A DNA stretch of 64,000 nucleotides from Prauserella shujinwangii (GTDB lineage Bacteria > Actinomycetota > Actinomycetes > Mycobacteriales > Pseudonocardiaceae), in NCBI RefSeq assembly GCF_003001955.1, contig NZ_PVNH01000007.1:310001-374000 (forward strand), given 5' to 3'. Positions 26,681-34,225 of this stretch are shown one piece after another. Position 1 is the stretch's first letter. The number at the start of each line of letters is the position of its first letter. Made by a program: the position numbers and the translations under genes. The notes under the pieces are model-generated. The model did no database searches and had not been told where the DNA came from. It saw only the letters and a list, made by a program, of their open reading frames with translations.

Positions 26681-26716
26681 GGGTGCGGAGACTAACCGAT
26701 GCCGCCCGTGCCGCCC

Positions 26717-26770
26717 CCACTGTGGCCGCGGGTGCGTTCCACGCACCGAACGCCACGGTGGGTGCGTGCG
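26717..26770. repeat. Palindromic intergenic repeat, copy 2
   Basis: GGTGCGTTCCACGCACC followed by GAACGCCACGGTGGGTGCG. The 36 nt from 26,731 match those from 2,981 at 32 positions. This copy sits between divergent genes, so it does not act only as a terminator of convergent genes. Confidence 0.65.
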
Positions 26771-26796
26771 GGCGCGCCTGCGGCACGATCATCCGC

Positions 26797-27555
26797 GTGA
26801 CGAACGGGTCGATCGTGGCCGGACCGATGCTGGCGGCCGTCCTGCTGGTGCTGTTGCTGCTCGCCGCGGTGGTCGTGTGGCGGGGCGAGCTCGGCTCGGG
26901 CCGGGCCGTGCTGACCGCGGGCCTTCGCGCGGTCGTGCAACTCGCGGCGGTGTCGCTGGTGATCGCGGCCGTGCTCCGGTCCGGCTGGCTCACCGCGGGT
27001 TTCGTGTTGCTGATGTTCACCGTGGCCGCCGTGACCTCGGCCCGGCGCGTCGGGGCGCCCCGGGACGTGGCGTGGGCGGCGCTGGCGATCGGTGGCGGGG
27101 TCGCCCCGGTGCTGGCGCTGGTGCTGGGGTCCGGGGTCGTGCCGCGGGAACCGGTCGCGGTGGTGCCGGTCGCCGGGATCGTGATCGGGGGCGCCATGAC
27201 CGCGACATCGCAGGCGGCGCGGCGGGCGGTCGACGAGCTGCGGAACCGCTACGGCGAGTACGAGGCGGCGCTCTCGCTCGGGTTCCTGCAGCGGGCGGCG
27301 GCGCTGGAGATCTGCCGCGGCTCCGCGGGACACGCGCTCATCCCGCCGCTCGACCAGACCCGCACGGTCGGCCTGGTGACCCTGCCCGGGGCGTACGTCG
27401 GGGTGCTCCTGGGCGGGGCGAGCCCGGTGCAGGCGGGGGTGACGCAGCTGCTCGTGCTGATCGGCCTGCTCGCCGCGGAGGCGGTGGCGGTCCTGCTCGC
27501 CGTGCAGCTCGTCGCCGCCCGCAGGCTGCACGCCGACTGGTCATCTCCGGCGTGA
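26797..27555 (+). CDS. FetB/UPF0014 (YbbM-like) permease
   Basis: A 252-residue membrane protein with about seven helices and the family signatures GIVIGGAMTATSQAARRAVD, EYEAALSLGF, ALIPPLDQTRTVGLVTLPGA and GVLLGGASPVQAG. FetA/FetB exports iron in E. coli, where FetB is the permease of an ABC transporter; no FetA-type ATPase is adjacent here. The GTG at 26,797 is the start; the upstream frame passes through the intergenic repeat. Confidence 0.85.
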   Translation: MTNGSIVAGPMLAAVLLVLLLLAAVVVWRGELGSGRAVLTAGLRAVVQLAAVSLVIAAVLRSGWLTAGFVLLMFTVAAVTSARRVGAPRDVAWAALAIGGGVAPVLALVLGSGVVPREPVAVVPVAGIVIGGAMTATSQAARRAVDELRNRYGEYEAALSLGFLQRAAALEICRGSAGHALIPPLDQTRTVGLVTLPGAYVGVLLGGASPVQAGVTQLLVLIGLLAAEAVAVLLAVQLVAARRLHADWSSPA

Positions 27556-27569
27556 CCGGGCGGCCGCAC

Positions 27570-27632
27570 CTCGAGTGCCGCGTCCGGTCTCGCGAGTGCC
27601 CCGCCCAGGCTCGCGAGTGCCGCGTTGAGGAT
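27570..27632. repeat. Short direct repeats of GAGTGCC
   Basis: CGAGTGCCGCGT, GCGAGTGCCCCG and GCGAGTGCCGCGT occur within 63 bp after the FetB-like gene. Not related to the two palindromic copies above. Function unknown. Confidence 0.45.
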
Positions 27633-27637
27633 GGCGC

Positions 27638-28003
27638 GTGTCGGGGTCGCGCGGGACCGCGCCCCCGGCCGTGCCCTCGGTGCTGCTCCCTCTGCGCGGC
27701 CGGGCCGCCGGAGCCGTGGAGCCGCCCTTCGCCGGGTGCTTCTGGCTCGACGGTCGCGTGTGGACCCTGCGCGTGGACGGTGGTCCGCCGCCCCGGATCG
27801 CGCCCGGGGAGAGCGCCGACGCCGACGTCACCGTACGCACCGACCCGTGGACGCTCACCGCGCTGATCGAGGATCCGGCCGCACTCGACGGCGCCCTCGC
27901 GGACGGCCGGGCCGACGTCACGGGCGATGCCGACGCGCTGCGCCGCCTGCTCGCCACCGCGGCGCGTGCCGGTTGCCGCGGCGCGACGCGGCACACAGGG
28001 TGA
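27638..28003 (+). CDS. SCP2 sterol-carrier-like domain protein
   Basis: A 121-residue protein. The C-terminal part (DADVTVRTDPWTLTALIED, LADGRADVTGDADALRRLLAT) resembles the SCP2-like domain often found at the C-terminus of HxlR-type regulators or alkylsulfatases. Here it stands alone, so it could be a remnant. The start is uncertain: GTG at 27,638 follows a GAGGAT -10-like box. Its stop overlaps the GTG of the truncated ATPase downstream. Confidence 0.5.
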   Translation: MSGSRGTAPPAVPSVLLPLRGRAAGAVEPPFAGCFWLDGRVWTLRVDGGPPPRIAPGESADADVTVRTDPWTLTALIEDPAALDGALADGRADVTGDADALRRLLATAARAGCRGATRHTG

Positions 28004-28235
28004 CCGAACTGCCTTCCTCGTTCCGTGTCGTGTTGCTCGGCGGGGCGCGGCAGACGGGGAAGACCACGCTGGTGCGAGACCTGCTCGACCTGCCAGGGCA
28101 TGCCTGGTTCGGTTTCGATGACGAGGCCGTGCTGGCTCGGGCAGCGGACGATCCTGTCGGGTTCGCCGAGGCTCTGCCCCGGCCCGCGGCGATCGACGAG
28201 TTCCAGCCGGCACCGGGACTCGCCCGCCGGGTCAC
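28000..28235 (+). pseudogene. Truncated AAA ATPase (AAA_14/DUF4143 type), N-terminal fragment
   Basis: The frame from the GTG at 28,000 gives VTELPSSFRVVLLGGARQTG then KTTLVRDLLDLPGHAWFGFD: a Walker A (GGARQTGKTT) and a Walker B-like AAIDEFQPAP. Similarity then stops about 70 residues in, where a full protein would continue for some 300 more. The frame collides with the end of the convergent MBL gene. Reading continues to 28,431 only as low-complexity Arg-rich antisense sequence. Gene decay is the simplest reading. Confidence 0.7.
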
Positions 28236-28909
28236 CAGCCGCGTTCGCGCCACTCCGGCAGCTTCGGGCGCTCGGCGCCGAGGGTCGAGTCGTCGCCGTG
28301 GCCGGGATAGAACCAGGTGTCGTCCGGCAGCCGGTCGAACACCCGCTGTTCGACGTCGTCCAGCAGTGACCGGAACGCCTCGGGCGAGGTGGTCTTGCCG
28401 ATGCCGCCGGGGAACAGCGAGTCGCCCGTGAACAGGTGCGGGTGGCCCTCCGGGTCCCGGTACAGCAGCGCGATCGAGCCCGGGGTGTGCCCGCGCAGGT
28501 GGATGACCTCCAGCGTGCACTCGCCCACGCGCACCGTGTCGCCGTGCTCGAGCAGGAAGTCCGGCGGCACCGGCAGCGGCTCGGCGTCGTCGGGGTGTGC
28601 GGCCGTGTTCGCGCCGTACGCCCCGGCCACCGCGCCCAGCGCCTGCCAGTGGTCCGGGTGCTGGTGCGTCGTGACGATCGTGCGCAGCGCGGGCCGGTCG
28701 TCGCCGTGCCCGATCAGGTCGGAGATCCGCTCCGGGTCCGCCGCGGCGTCGATCAGCAGGGCCTCGTTGCTGCCCCGGCAGGTCAGCAGGTAGGCGTTGT
28801 TGTCCATCGGGCCGACCGACAGCTTGGTGATCGTCAGCGCGCCGAGCGTGCGCCGCGCGGCGTCCCCGCCCGGCTTGACATGACCGGTGTACTCCTCAAC
28901 GACGTTCAC
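28232..28909 (-). CDS. MBL-fold metallo-hydrolase (glyoxalase II-like)
   Basis: A 225-residue metallo-beta-lactamase-fold protein. The metal motif is TTHQHPDHWQALG (HxHxDH pattern), then LRGHTPGSIALL, FTGDSLFPGGIGK and FYPGHGDDS, which supply the remaining His and Asp ligands. It probably hydrolyses a thioester such as S-lactoylglutathione or an analogue; mycothiol-linked substrates are possible in an actinomycete. The GTG at 28,909 lies 7 nt after TACGGT, so I choose it over the longer upstream frame. Confidence 0.88.
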   Translation of the reverse strand: MNVVEEYTGHVKPGGDAARRTLGALTITKLSVGPMDNNAYLLTCRGSNEALLIDAAADPERISDLIGHGDDRPALRTIVTTHQHPDHWQALGAVAGAYGANTAAHPDDAEPLPVPPDFLLEHGDTVRVGECTLEVIHLRGHTPGSIALLYRDPEGHPHLFTGDSLFPGGIGKTTSPEAFRSLLDDVEQRVFDRLPDDTWFYPGHGDDSTLGAERPKLPEWRERGW

Positions 28910-28964
28910 CCGCCACACCGTAGCCGGTCGGCTGTCCGCCACTCCACCCCGGCGCGGCCGCACG

Positions 28965-29270
28965 GTGACCCTGCTCGTGCTCGCCGGCTACCTCGTCGGG
29001 CCTGCCCTGGGCGCGGCGACGTAGCCGTGCCGGCCGCGCGGACGGGTGACGTGGCTCGCCGGCGCGAGCTTCGGCATCGGCCTGGCGCACCAGCAGCTCG
29101 GCTACCCGCTGGGGAGGGTGCTGCCCGAGCTCGGTGTCCCGGACGGGTGGCTCCGGTTGAGCGTGGTCGGCGGCGCGATCGTCGTCGCGGGTGGCTCCTG
29201 ACGGTGCTGGTGGAGCGACCGGCGTACCGTGTACTGGCGAGGCCGCGTGCCGACGGCGGGCGGCCCGGCG
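28965..29270 (+). pseudogene. Decayed acyltransferase-3 family gene, C-terminal remnant
   Basis: VTWLAGASFGIGLAHQQLGY, then VLPELGVPDGWLRLSVVGGA, matches the last membrane helices of acyltransferase-3 proteins. It is interrupted by a stop at 29,022-29,024 upstream and by a one-base shift near 29,190, after which the family's terminal motif GWLLTVLVERPAYRVL continues in another frame. No intact N-terminus is present. Confidence 0.65.
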
Positions 29271-29387
29271 CATCCGTCGACAGGCTGCCCGGCCCTCCGT
29301 CGTCCGTTTTTGTCGGGGGCGCGACCTAGCATGGGTGCGGGCCGGTGTCACCGGCATTCCACAGACCAGTTGTGAAGGGACCTTCGG

Positions 29388-32243
29388 GTGGCTGATCGCC
29401 TTGTAGTTCGTGGCGCCCGCGAGCACAACCTGCGCGGTGTCGACCTCGACCTTCCGCGGGACAGCATGATCGTGTTCACCGGGCTGTCCGGCTCCGGCAA
29501 GTCCAGCCTGGCCTTCGACACGATCTTCGCGGAGGGCCAGCGGCGCTACGTGGAGTCGCTGTCGGCCTACGCCCGGCAGTTCCTGGGGCAGATGGACAAG
29601 CCCGACGTCGACTTCATCGAGGGCCTCTCGCCCGCGGTGTCGATCGACCAGAAGTCGACCTCGCGCAACCCGCGCTCCACGGTCGGCACCATCACCGAGG
29701 TCTACGACTACCTCCGCCTGCTGTACGCGCGGGCGGGCAAGCCGCACTGCCCGCAGTGCGGCGAGGCGATCAGCAAGCAGACGCCGCAGCAGATCGTCGA
29801 CCAGGTCCTCGACATGGAGCAGGGCACCCGCTTCCAGGTGCTCGCCCCGGTCGTGCGCGGGCGCAAGGGCGAGTACGTCGACCTGTTCGCCAACCTCCAG
29901 CAGCAGGGCTACGCCCGGGCCAGGGTCGACGGCGAGGTGCACTCGCTGGCCAGCCCGCCGAAGCTGAAGAAGCAGGAGAAGCACGACATCGGGGTGGTCA
30001 TCGACCGGCTCACGGTCAAGCCCACGGCCAAGCAGCGGCTGACCGACTCCGTCGAGACCGCGCTCCGGCTCGCCGACGGCCTGGTGGAGCTGGAGTTCGT
30101 CGACCTGCCCGAGGGCGACCCGCACCGGCTGCGCGGCTTCTCGGAGAACCTGGCGTGCCCCAACGGGCACCCGCTCGCCATCGAGGACCTCGAGCCGCGG
30201 TCGTTCTCGTTCAACTCGCCGTACGGCGCCTGCCCCGAGTGCACCGGTATCGGCGTGCGCAAGGAGGTCGACCCGGAGCTGGTCGTGCCCGACGACGAGC
30301 TCTCGCTGGGCGAGGGCGCCATCGCGCCGTGGGGCGGCGGGCAGAGCGCCGAGTACTTCCAGCGGCTCCTGCAGTCGCTCGCCGAGACCATCGGCTTCCG
30401 CATGGACGTGCCCTGGCGCAGGCTGCCCGCGAAGGCGCAGAAGGCGGTGCTGCACGGCGTCGACGAGCAGATCCACGTCCGCTACCGCAACCGCTACGGC
30501 AGGCAGCGCTCGTACTACGCCAACTTCGAGGGCGTGATCCCGTTCCTGGAGCGGCGGCACGAGCAGACCGACTCCGACTACGCGCGGGAGCGGTACGAGG
30601 GCTACATGCGTGAGGTGCCGTGCCCGGCGTGTCAGGGCAGCAGGCTCAAGCCGGAGATCCTCGCCGTCACGCTCGAACACGCCACGCTCGGTCCCCGGTC
30701 GATCGCCGAGGTCTGCGCGTACTCGGTCGCCGAGGCGTCGGAGTTCCTCGACGGCCTCGTGCTGGACAAGCGGCAGGCGATGATCGCCGGTGCCGTGTTG
30801 AAGGAGATCCAGGCCCGGCTGCACTTCCTGCTCGACGTCGGTCTCGACTACCTCTCGCTCGACCGGGCGGCGGGCACCCTCTCGGGCGGCGAGGCGCAGC
30901 GCATCCGGCTGGCGACACAGATCGGCTCCGGCCTGGTCGGCGTGCTGTACGTGCTCGACGAGCCGTCCATCGGGCTGCACCAGCGCGACAACCACCGGCT
31001 CATCGAGACGCTCTCCCGGCTGCGCGACCTCGGCAACACGCTCATCGTCGTCGAGCACGACGAGGACACCATCCGGGCGAGCGACTGGGTCGTGGACATC
31101 GGCCCCGGCGCCGGTGAGCACGGCGGCCGGATCGTCCACAGCGGACCGTACAAGAAGCTGCTGCGCAACAAGGACTCGCTCACCGGCGACTACCTGGCCG
31201 ACCGCAGGCGCATCGACATCCCGGCCATCCGCCGCCCGGCCGACAGGAAGCGGCAGCTGACGGTCGTGGGCGCGCGGGAGCACAACCTGCGTGGTATCGA
31301 CGTGTCCTTCCCGCTCGGTGTCCTGATCTCGGTCACCGGTGTCTCGGGCTCGGGCAAGTCGACGCTGGTCAACGACATCCTCGCCACCGTGCTGGCGAAC
31401 AAGCTGAACAACGCCCGCCAGGTGCCCGGCAGGCACACCCGCGTGCGGGGGCTCGACCACGTCGACAAGCTGGTGCGCGTCGACCAGTCGCCGATCGGCC
31501 GCACGCCACGGTCCAACCCGGCCACCTACACCGGGGTGTGGGACCACGTGCGCAAGCTCTTCGCCGCCACCACGGAGGCCAAGGTCCGCGGGTACCAGCC
31601 GGGACGGTTCTCGTTCAACGTCAAGGGCGGGCGCTGCGAGGCCTGCGCGGGCGACGGCACCATCAAGATCGAGATGAACTTCCTGCCGGACGTCTACGTG
31701 CCGTGCGAGGTCTGCAAGGGCGCCCGGTACAACCGGGAGACGCTGGAGGTCCACTACAAGGGCAAGACGGTCGCCGAGGTCCTCGACATGCCGATCGAGG
31801 AGGCCGCCGAGTTCTTCGAGCCGATCAAGGCGATCCACCGGCACCTGCAGACCCTGGTCGACGTGGGTCTCGGTTACGTCCGGCTCGGCCAGCCCGCGCC
31901 CACCCTGTCGGGCGGCGAGGCGCAGCGCGTCAAGCTGGCGAGCGAGCTGCAGAAGCGGTCCACCGGCAAGACGGTGTACATCCTGGACGAGCCGACGACG
32001 GGCCTGCACTTCGAGGACATCCGCAAGCTGCTGGGTGTCATCAACGGCCTGGTGGACAAGGGCAACACGGTGATCGTCATCGAGCACAACCTCGACGTGA
32101 TCAAGACGTCCGACTGGATCATCGACATGGGACCGGAGGGTGGCTCCGGTGGCGGCATGGTCGTCGCCGAGGGCACCCCGGAGCAGGTCGCCGACGATCC
32201 GGACAGCTACACCGGCCAGTTCCTCAAGCCGATCCTCGGTTGA
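29388..32243 (+). CDS. uvrA: UvrABC excinuclease subunit A
   Basis: A 951-residue DNA-damage sensor with two ABC ATPase cassettes: first Walker [14 protein letters not shown] near residue 32, second [13 protein letters not shown]. Signatures are [14 protein letters not shown] and [15 protein letters not shown]. Zinc-finger cysteines are seen in [11 protein letters not shown]...CPECTG and [13 protein letters not shown]...CEVCKG. Full length for the family. The GTG at 29,388 follows AAGGGA. It acts with UvrB at 6,986 in the same window although the two are 20 kb apart. No clear LexA box was found upstream. Confidence 0.98.
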   Translation: MADRLVVRGAREHNLRGVDLDLPRDSMIVFTGLSGSGKSSLAFDTIFAEGQRRYVESLSAYARQFLGQMDKPDVDFIEGLSPAVSIDQKSTSRNPRSTVGTITEVYDYLRLLYARAGKPHCPQCGEAISKQTPQQIVDQVLDMEQGTRFQVLAPVVRGRKGEYVDLFANLQQQGYARARVDGEVHSLASPPKLKKQEKHDIGVVIDRLTVKPTAKQRLTDSVETALRLADGLVELEFVDLPEGDPHRLRGFSENLACPNGHPLAIEDLEPRSFSFNSPYGACPECTGIGVRKEVDPELVVPDDELSLGEGAIAPWGGGQSAEYFQRLLQSLAETIGFRMDVPWRRLPAKAQKAVLHGVDEQIHVRYRNRYGRQRSYYANFEGVIPFLERRHEQTDSDYARERYEGYMREVPCPACQGSRLKPEILAVTLEHATLGPRSIAEVCAYSVAEASEFLDGLVLDKRQAMIAGAVLKEIQARLHFLLDVGLDYLSLDRAAGTLSGGEAQRIRLATQIGSGLVGVLYVLDEPSIGLHQRDNHRLIETLSRLRDLGNTLIVVEHDEDTIRASDWVVDIGPGAGEHGGRIVHSGPYKKLLRNKDSLTGDYLADRRRIDIPAIRRPADRKRQLTVVGAREHNLRGIDVSFPLGVLISVTGVSGSGKSTLVNDILATVLANKLNNARQVPGRHTRVRGLDHVDKLVRVDQSPIGRTPRSNPATYTGVWDHVRKLFAATTEAKVRGYQPGRFSFNVKGGRCEACAGDGTIKIEMNFLPDVYVPCEVCKGARYNRETLEVHYKGKTVAEVLDMPIEEAAEFFEPIKAIHRHLQTLVDVGLGYVRLGQPAPTLSGGEAQRVKLASELQKRSTGKTVYILDEPTTGLHFEDIRKLLGVINGLVDKGNTVIVIEHNLDVIKTSDWIIDMGPEGGSGGGMVVAEGTPEQVADDPDSYTGQFLKPILG

Positions 32244-32260
32244 ACCCGCATACTGGCGTC

Positions 32261-32713
32261 GTGCCGCTGACCAGCTACCGGTTCCGCACCTCGTGGCTGA
32301 TCGGTGCGCCTGCCCGGGCCGTTTTCGCGACCCTGGTGGACCTCGGGACGTACCCGGACTGGTGGCCCGACGTGCGATCGGTGAGCCGCGTCGACGACGA
32401 CGCCGCCGAGGTGACGTGCCGGTCCATGCTGCCGATCACGCTGACGCTGTGCCTGCGCCGGATGGAGCAGGACGAACCCGCGGGGCGGCTCGGGGTGGCG
32501 CTCACCGGTGACCTCGAGGGCTCACTGTCCGGAGTGGTCCGCGAGCGCGACGGCGGCACCCGGCTGGACATCACCCAGCGGGTGGTGGCCCGCAAGCCGC
32601 TGCTGCGGGCGCTGTCCCCGGTGGCGCACCCGGTGTTCCGCGCCAACCACGCGGTGATGATGCGCCGTGGCCTGCGGGGCCTCCGCGCCTACCTGACCAC
32701 ACGGCCCTCGTGA
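32261..32713 (+). CDS. SRPBCC (polyketide cyclase/START-like) family protein
   Basis: A 150-residue protein with the typical N-terminal FRTSWLIGAPARAVFATLVD, YPDWWPDVRSVSRVD and a C-terminal amphipathic helix (LLRALSPVAHPVFRANHAVMMRRGLRGL). It forms a lipid- or polyketide-binding cavity; the ligand is unknown. The GTG at 32,261 is chosen because CATACT lies 6 nt upstream; 17 bp separate it from uvrA. Its TGA stop lies inside the left half of the phage attachment palindrome but the gene is intact. Confidence 0.85.
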   Translation: MPLTSYRFRTSWLIGAPARAVFATLVDLGTYPDWWPDVRSVSRVDDDAAEVTCRSMLPITLTLCLRRMEQDEPAGRLGVALTGDLEGSLSGVVRERDGGTRLDITQRVVARKPLLRALSPVAHPVFRANHAVMMRRGLRGLRAYLTTRPS

Positions 32714-32750
32714 GTGAGAAACGTCGTTAGAGTGCGCCTATCTTAGGGGT
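32705..32750. other. attL, left attachment junction
   Basis: Host arm GTGAGTGAGAAACGTCGTT (ending 32,728), central AG (32,729-32,730, within TAGA), then phage arm AGTGCGCCTATCTTAGGGGT (32,731-32,750). The host arm pairs with the host arm at the right junction in inverted orientation, and likewise the phage arms. This is what a large serine integrase leaves: two palindromic sites exchanged at a non-palindromic dinucleotide. Confidence 0.85.
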
Positions 32751-32916
32751 TCTTAGGCTCTGACCTGGGCTTATCCGAGTCTACCTCGTCTCGCAGACGC
32801 TCCAGCGCCATCAGCACGACGGCCGAGAGCGAGCGGCGGGTACGCGCGGCGTAGTCCCGTGCCCACTGCCAGAGCCACTCGTCTTGCTGGCTCACGTACA
32901 CCACCTTGTCGCCCAT
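32743..32916 (-). CDS. Ribbon-helix-helix (CopG/Arc-like) DNA-binding protein
   Basis: A 57-residue protein, MGDKVVYVSQQDEWLWQWAR continuing DYAARTRRSLSAVVLMALER. The pattern of one short strand (KVVYVSQ), a helix and the RRSLSAVVLMALERL second helix is that of RHH repressors. It lies 12 bp inside attL and reads towards it. In the excised circular phage it would lie directly upstream of the integrase, same strand, with about 48 nt and attP between them. Candidate roles are repressor, integrase regulator or directionality factor; none can be chosen from sequence alone. Confidence 0.75.
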   Translation of the reverse strand: MGDKVVYVSQQDEWLWQWARDYAARTRRSLSAVVLMALERLRDEVDSDKPRSEPKNP

Positions 32917-32942
32917 ATGTCTTAGCCTGGGTTCCCTATGGA

Positions 32943-32954
32943 TTACCTAGGTAA
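32943..32954. promoter_or_regulatory. Palindromic operator candidate in the divergent left-end promoter
   Basis: TTACCTAGGTAA is a perfect 12-bp palindrome in the 59-bp gap between the RHH gene (minus) and the small Cys gene (plus). It lies just upstream of the TACCCT -10 box (32,963-32,968) that precedes the latter's GTG by 7 nt, so a bound repressor would block that promoter. The neighbouring RHH protein is the obvious candidate. Confidence 0.5.
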
Positions 32955-32975
32955 ACCAGGGGTACCCTACGGCCT

Positions 32976-33209
32976 GTGCTTATCTACGTTCGGTTCCGTA
33001 AGGGCCTCGTTGGGGAGACGCGTCGGACGGTGCATCTCATCGAGATCACCCCGGAGACCTTCCAGTCCCCTGAGGCTCTCCCTGCGCTCTGTGGGCAGCT
33101 CTTCCGTCCTGGTGAAGCTGAACGTCTCGACTCAATGGGCGGTATGCCCTGTGTCGGCTGCCTAGCGAGAGCTGAGCCCCCTACCGAGAGCGGGAGGAGT
33201 CTCCCGTGA
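32976..33209 (+). CDS. Prophage homologue of the host small His/Cys protein
   Basis: A 77-residue protein. It shares VGETRR, ALCG, RPGEAE, GMPC and CLA with the chromosomal protein at 6,666; about 30 of 68 aligned residues are identical by eye. His20, Cys39, Cys59 and Cys62 match the host His30, Cys48, Cys68 and Cys71, which points to a structural metal site. GTG start, with TACCCT 7 nt upstream, so probably leaderless like its host counterpart. Its stop overlaps the GTG of the secreted HExxH gene (GTGA, 33,206-33,209). Transcribed opposite to the phage structural operon, as lysogenic-conversion genes often are. Confidence 0.8.
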   Translation: MLIYVRFRKGLVGETRRTVHLIEITPETFQSPEALPALCGQLFRPGEAERLDSMGGMPCVGCLARAEPPTESGRSLP

Positions 33210-33688
33210 CTCGCGCCCTGGTCATCAGCGTCCTTACCGGTCTCTTAGTCCTCTTCACTACTTCTGCGTCACAAGCGGAACCAAGACCTCTGCCTACGCC
33301 TTGTAACTGGCGTACTGAGTACGAACGGACCATCTATGAGTTAGGTGATGATCCTTCCAATTGGTTCTTGCTAGGCGGAGAGCCTATGCGTGACCCTAAG
33401 CGGGGTATCTACTTCGGTATGGTCTTCCATGAAGACGGTTCAGCGGCAGTAAACCCAGCTACGCCTTGCCGACTCGTTGCAGATGTTGTGCGCCATGAAT
33501 GGATGCACCTACAGCAGTGGCGTATGTATGGACCTGACTTCGGAGCAGTCATGCTAGGTAAGCGACGCTTAGAGCTGGTAGCCGACTGTGGATCAATGCT
33601 ACTCGGCTCGAAGTACACTCCCTATCTCCAGCAAGAGACCTGTACTCAGCGAGACCTAAGAGATGCTCGACGGCTTATCGACTACTAG
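33206..33688 (+). CDS. Secreted HExxH putative metallopeptidase of prophage
   Basis: A 160-residue protein with a signal peptide (ALVISVLTGLLVLFTTSASQA, cleavage likely after Ala24), four cysteines in the mature part (33, 88, 128, 146; possible disulfides), HEWMH at residues 97-101 and ELVAD at 123-127. HExxH followed by ExxAD is the zinc-ligand arrangement of gluzincin peptidases, though the spacing here (22 residues) is short. It is coupled by GTGA to the small Cys gene upstream. Expressed from the lysogen it would be exported by the host. An alternative is a lysis-related enzyme, since no endolysin is otherwise seen. Not assigned to a named family. Confidence 0.65.
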   Translation: MTRALVISVLTGLLVLFTTSASQAEPRPLPTPCNWRTEYERTIYELGDDPSNWFLLGGEPMRDPKRGIYFGMVFHEDGSAAVNPATPCRLVADVVRHEWMHLQQWRMYGPDFGAVMLGKRRLELVADCGSMLLGSKYTPYLQQETCTQRDLRDARRLIDY

Positions 33689-34149
33689 TACTTAACCCAA
33701 CGCAGAGTTAAGAATCCGGTTACGTTCACAGAAGCCTCTGAAGTCTGAGCGTTGGCATCTATCACTACGACGGTCCCAGAGGTAAGCCGGTACTCAGTGC
33801 CGAGTCTCATTCGACGTTCGTCAACGGGCTGTAAGTCATCATCATAGGTAATAGTCTTAGCAGAGTTGACTAACCTCAGCAGGTAGTTACCGGCTCCTGA
33901 GGGAGTAGCTGCCGGAAAGTCAAACCCAGCGGTGAACACCCACAAGCCAGACCTATTGAGCGTAAAGAGCTTGTGGTCAAGGTCAGGGGTGACGAGAGCG
34001 GTAGTATAGATCGAAGTCGCAAACGCGATGTTCGTCAAGTTGAAGTTGTCTACGGCTACCGTTCCATCCGTCTCATAGCGTGCTTCTGTTTCCTCCAGAG
34101 GGTCTAGGTCGCTCGCTCTGAGCTTCTCTCCAGCTAGAAACTCTGCCAT
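33685..34149 (-). CDS. Phage tail-associated structural protein
   Basis: A 154-residue protein, MAEFLAGEKLRASDLDPLEE, followed by a beta-rich body (VAVDNFNLTNIAFATSIYTT, GTVVVIDANAQTSEASVNVTG) like the C1q/TNF-like fibre-tip or appendage proteins that end tail operons. It is last in the minus-strand structural operon. Its TAG stop and that of the convergent HExxH gene are both read from one CTAG palindrome (33,685-33,688). Role inferred from position. Confidence 0.6.
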   Translation of the reverse strand: MAEFLAGEKLRASDLDPLEETEARYETDGTVAVDNFNLTNIAFATSIYTTALVTPDLDHKLFTLNRSGLWVFTAGFDFPAATPSGAGNYLLRLVNSAKTITYDDDLQPVDERRMRLGTEYRLTSGTVVVIDANAQTSEASVNVTGFLTLRWVKY

Positions 34150-34225
34150 GTCTTCCTCGCTCGCTCGTATGTTGCTCGGGTCTTCTTCGTGACCATCCCG
34201 GTAAGTGTCTTGGCATGTGTTCCCC

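Noticed and set aside
29311-29387. SOS (LexA) box upstream of uvrA
   Set aside because: No CGAAC-N4-GTTCG-like palindrome is present; the uvrB upstream region has only a half-site.
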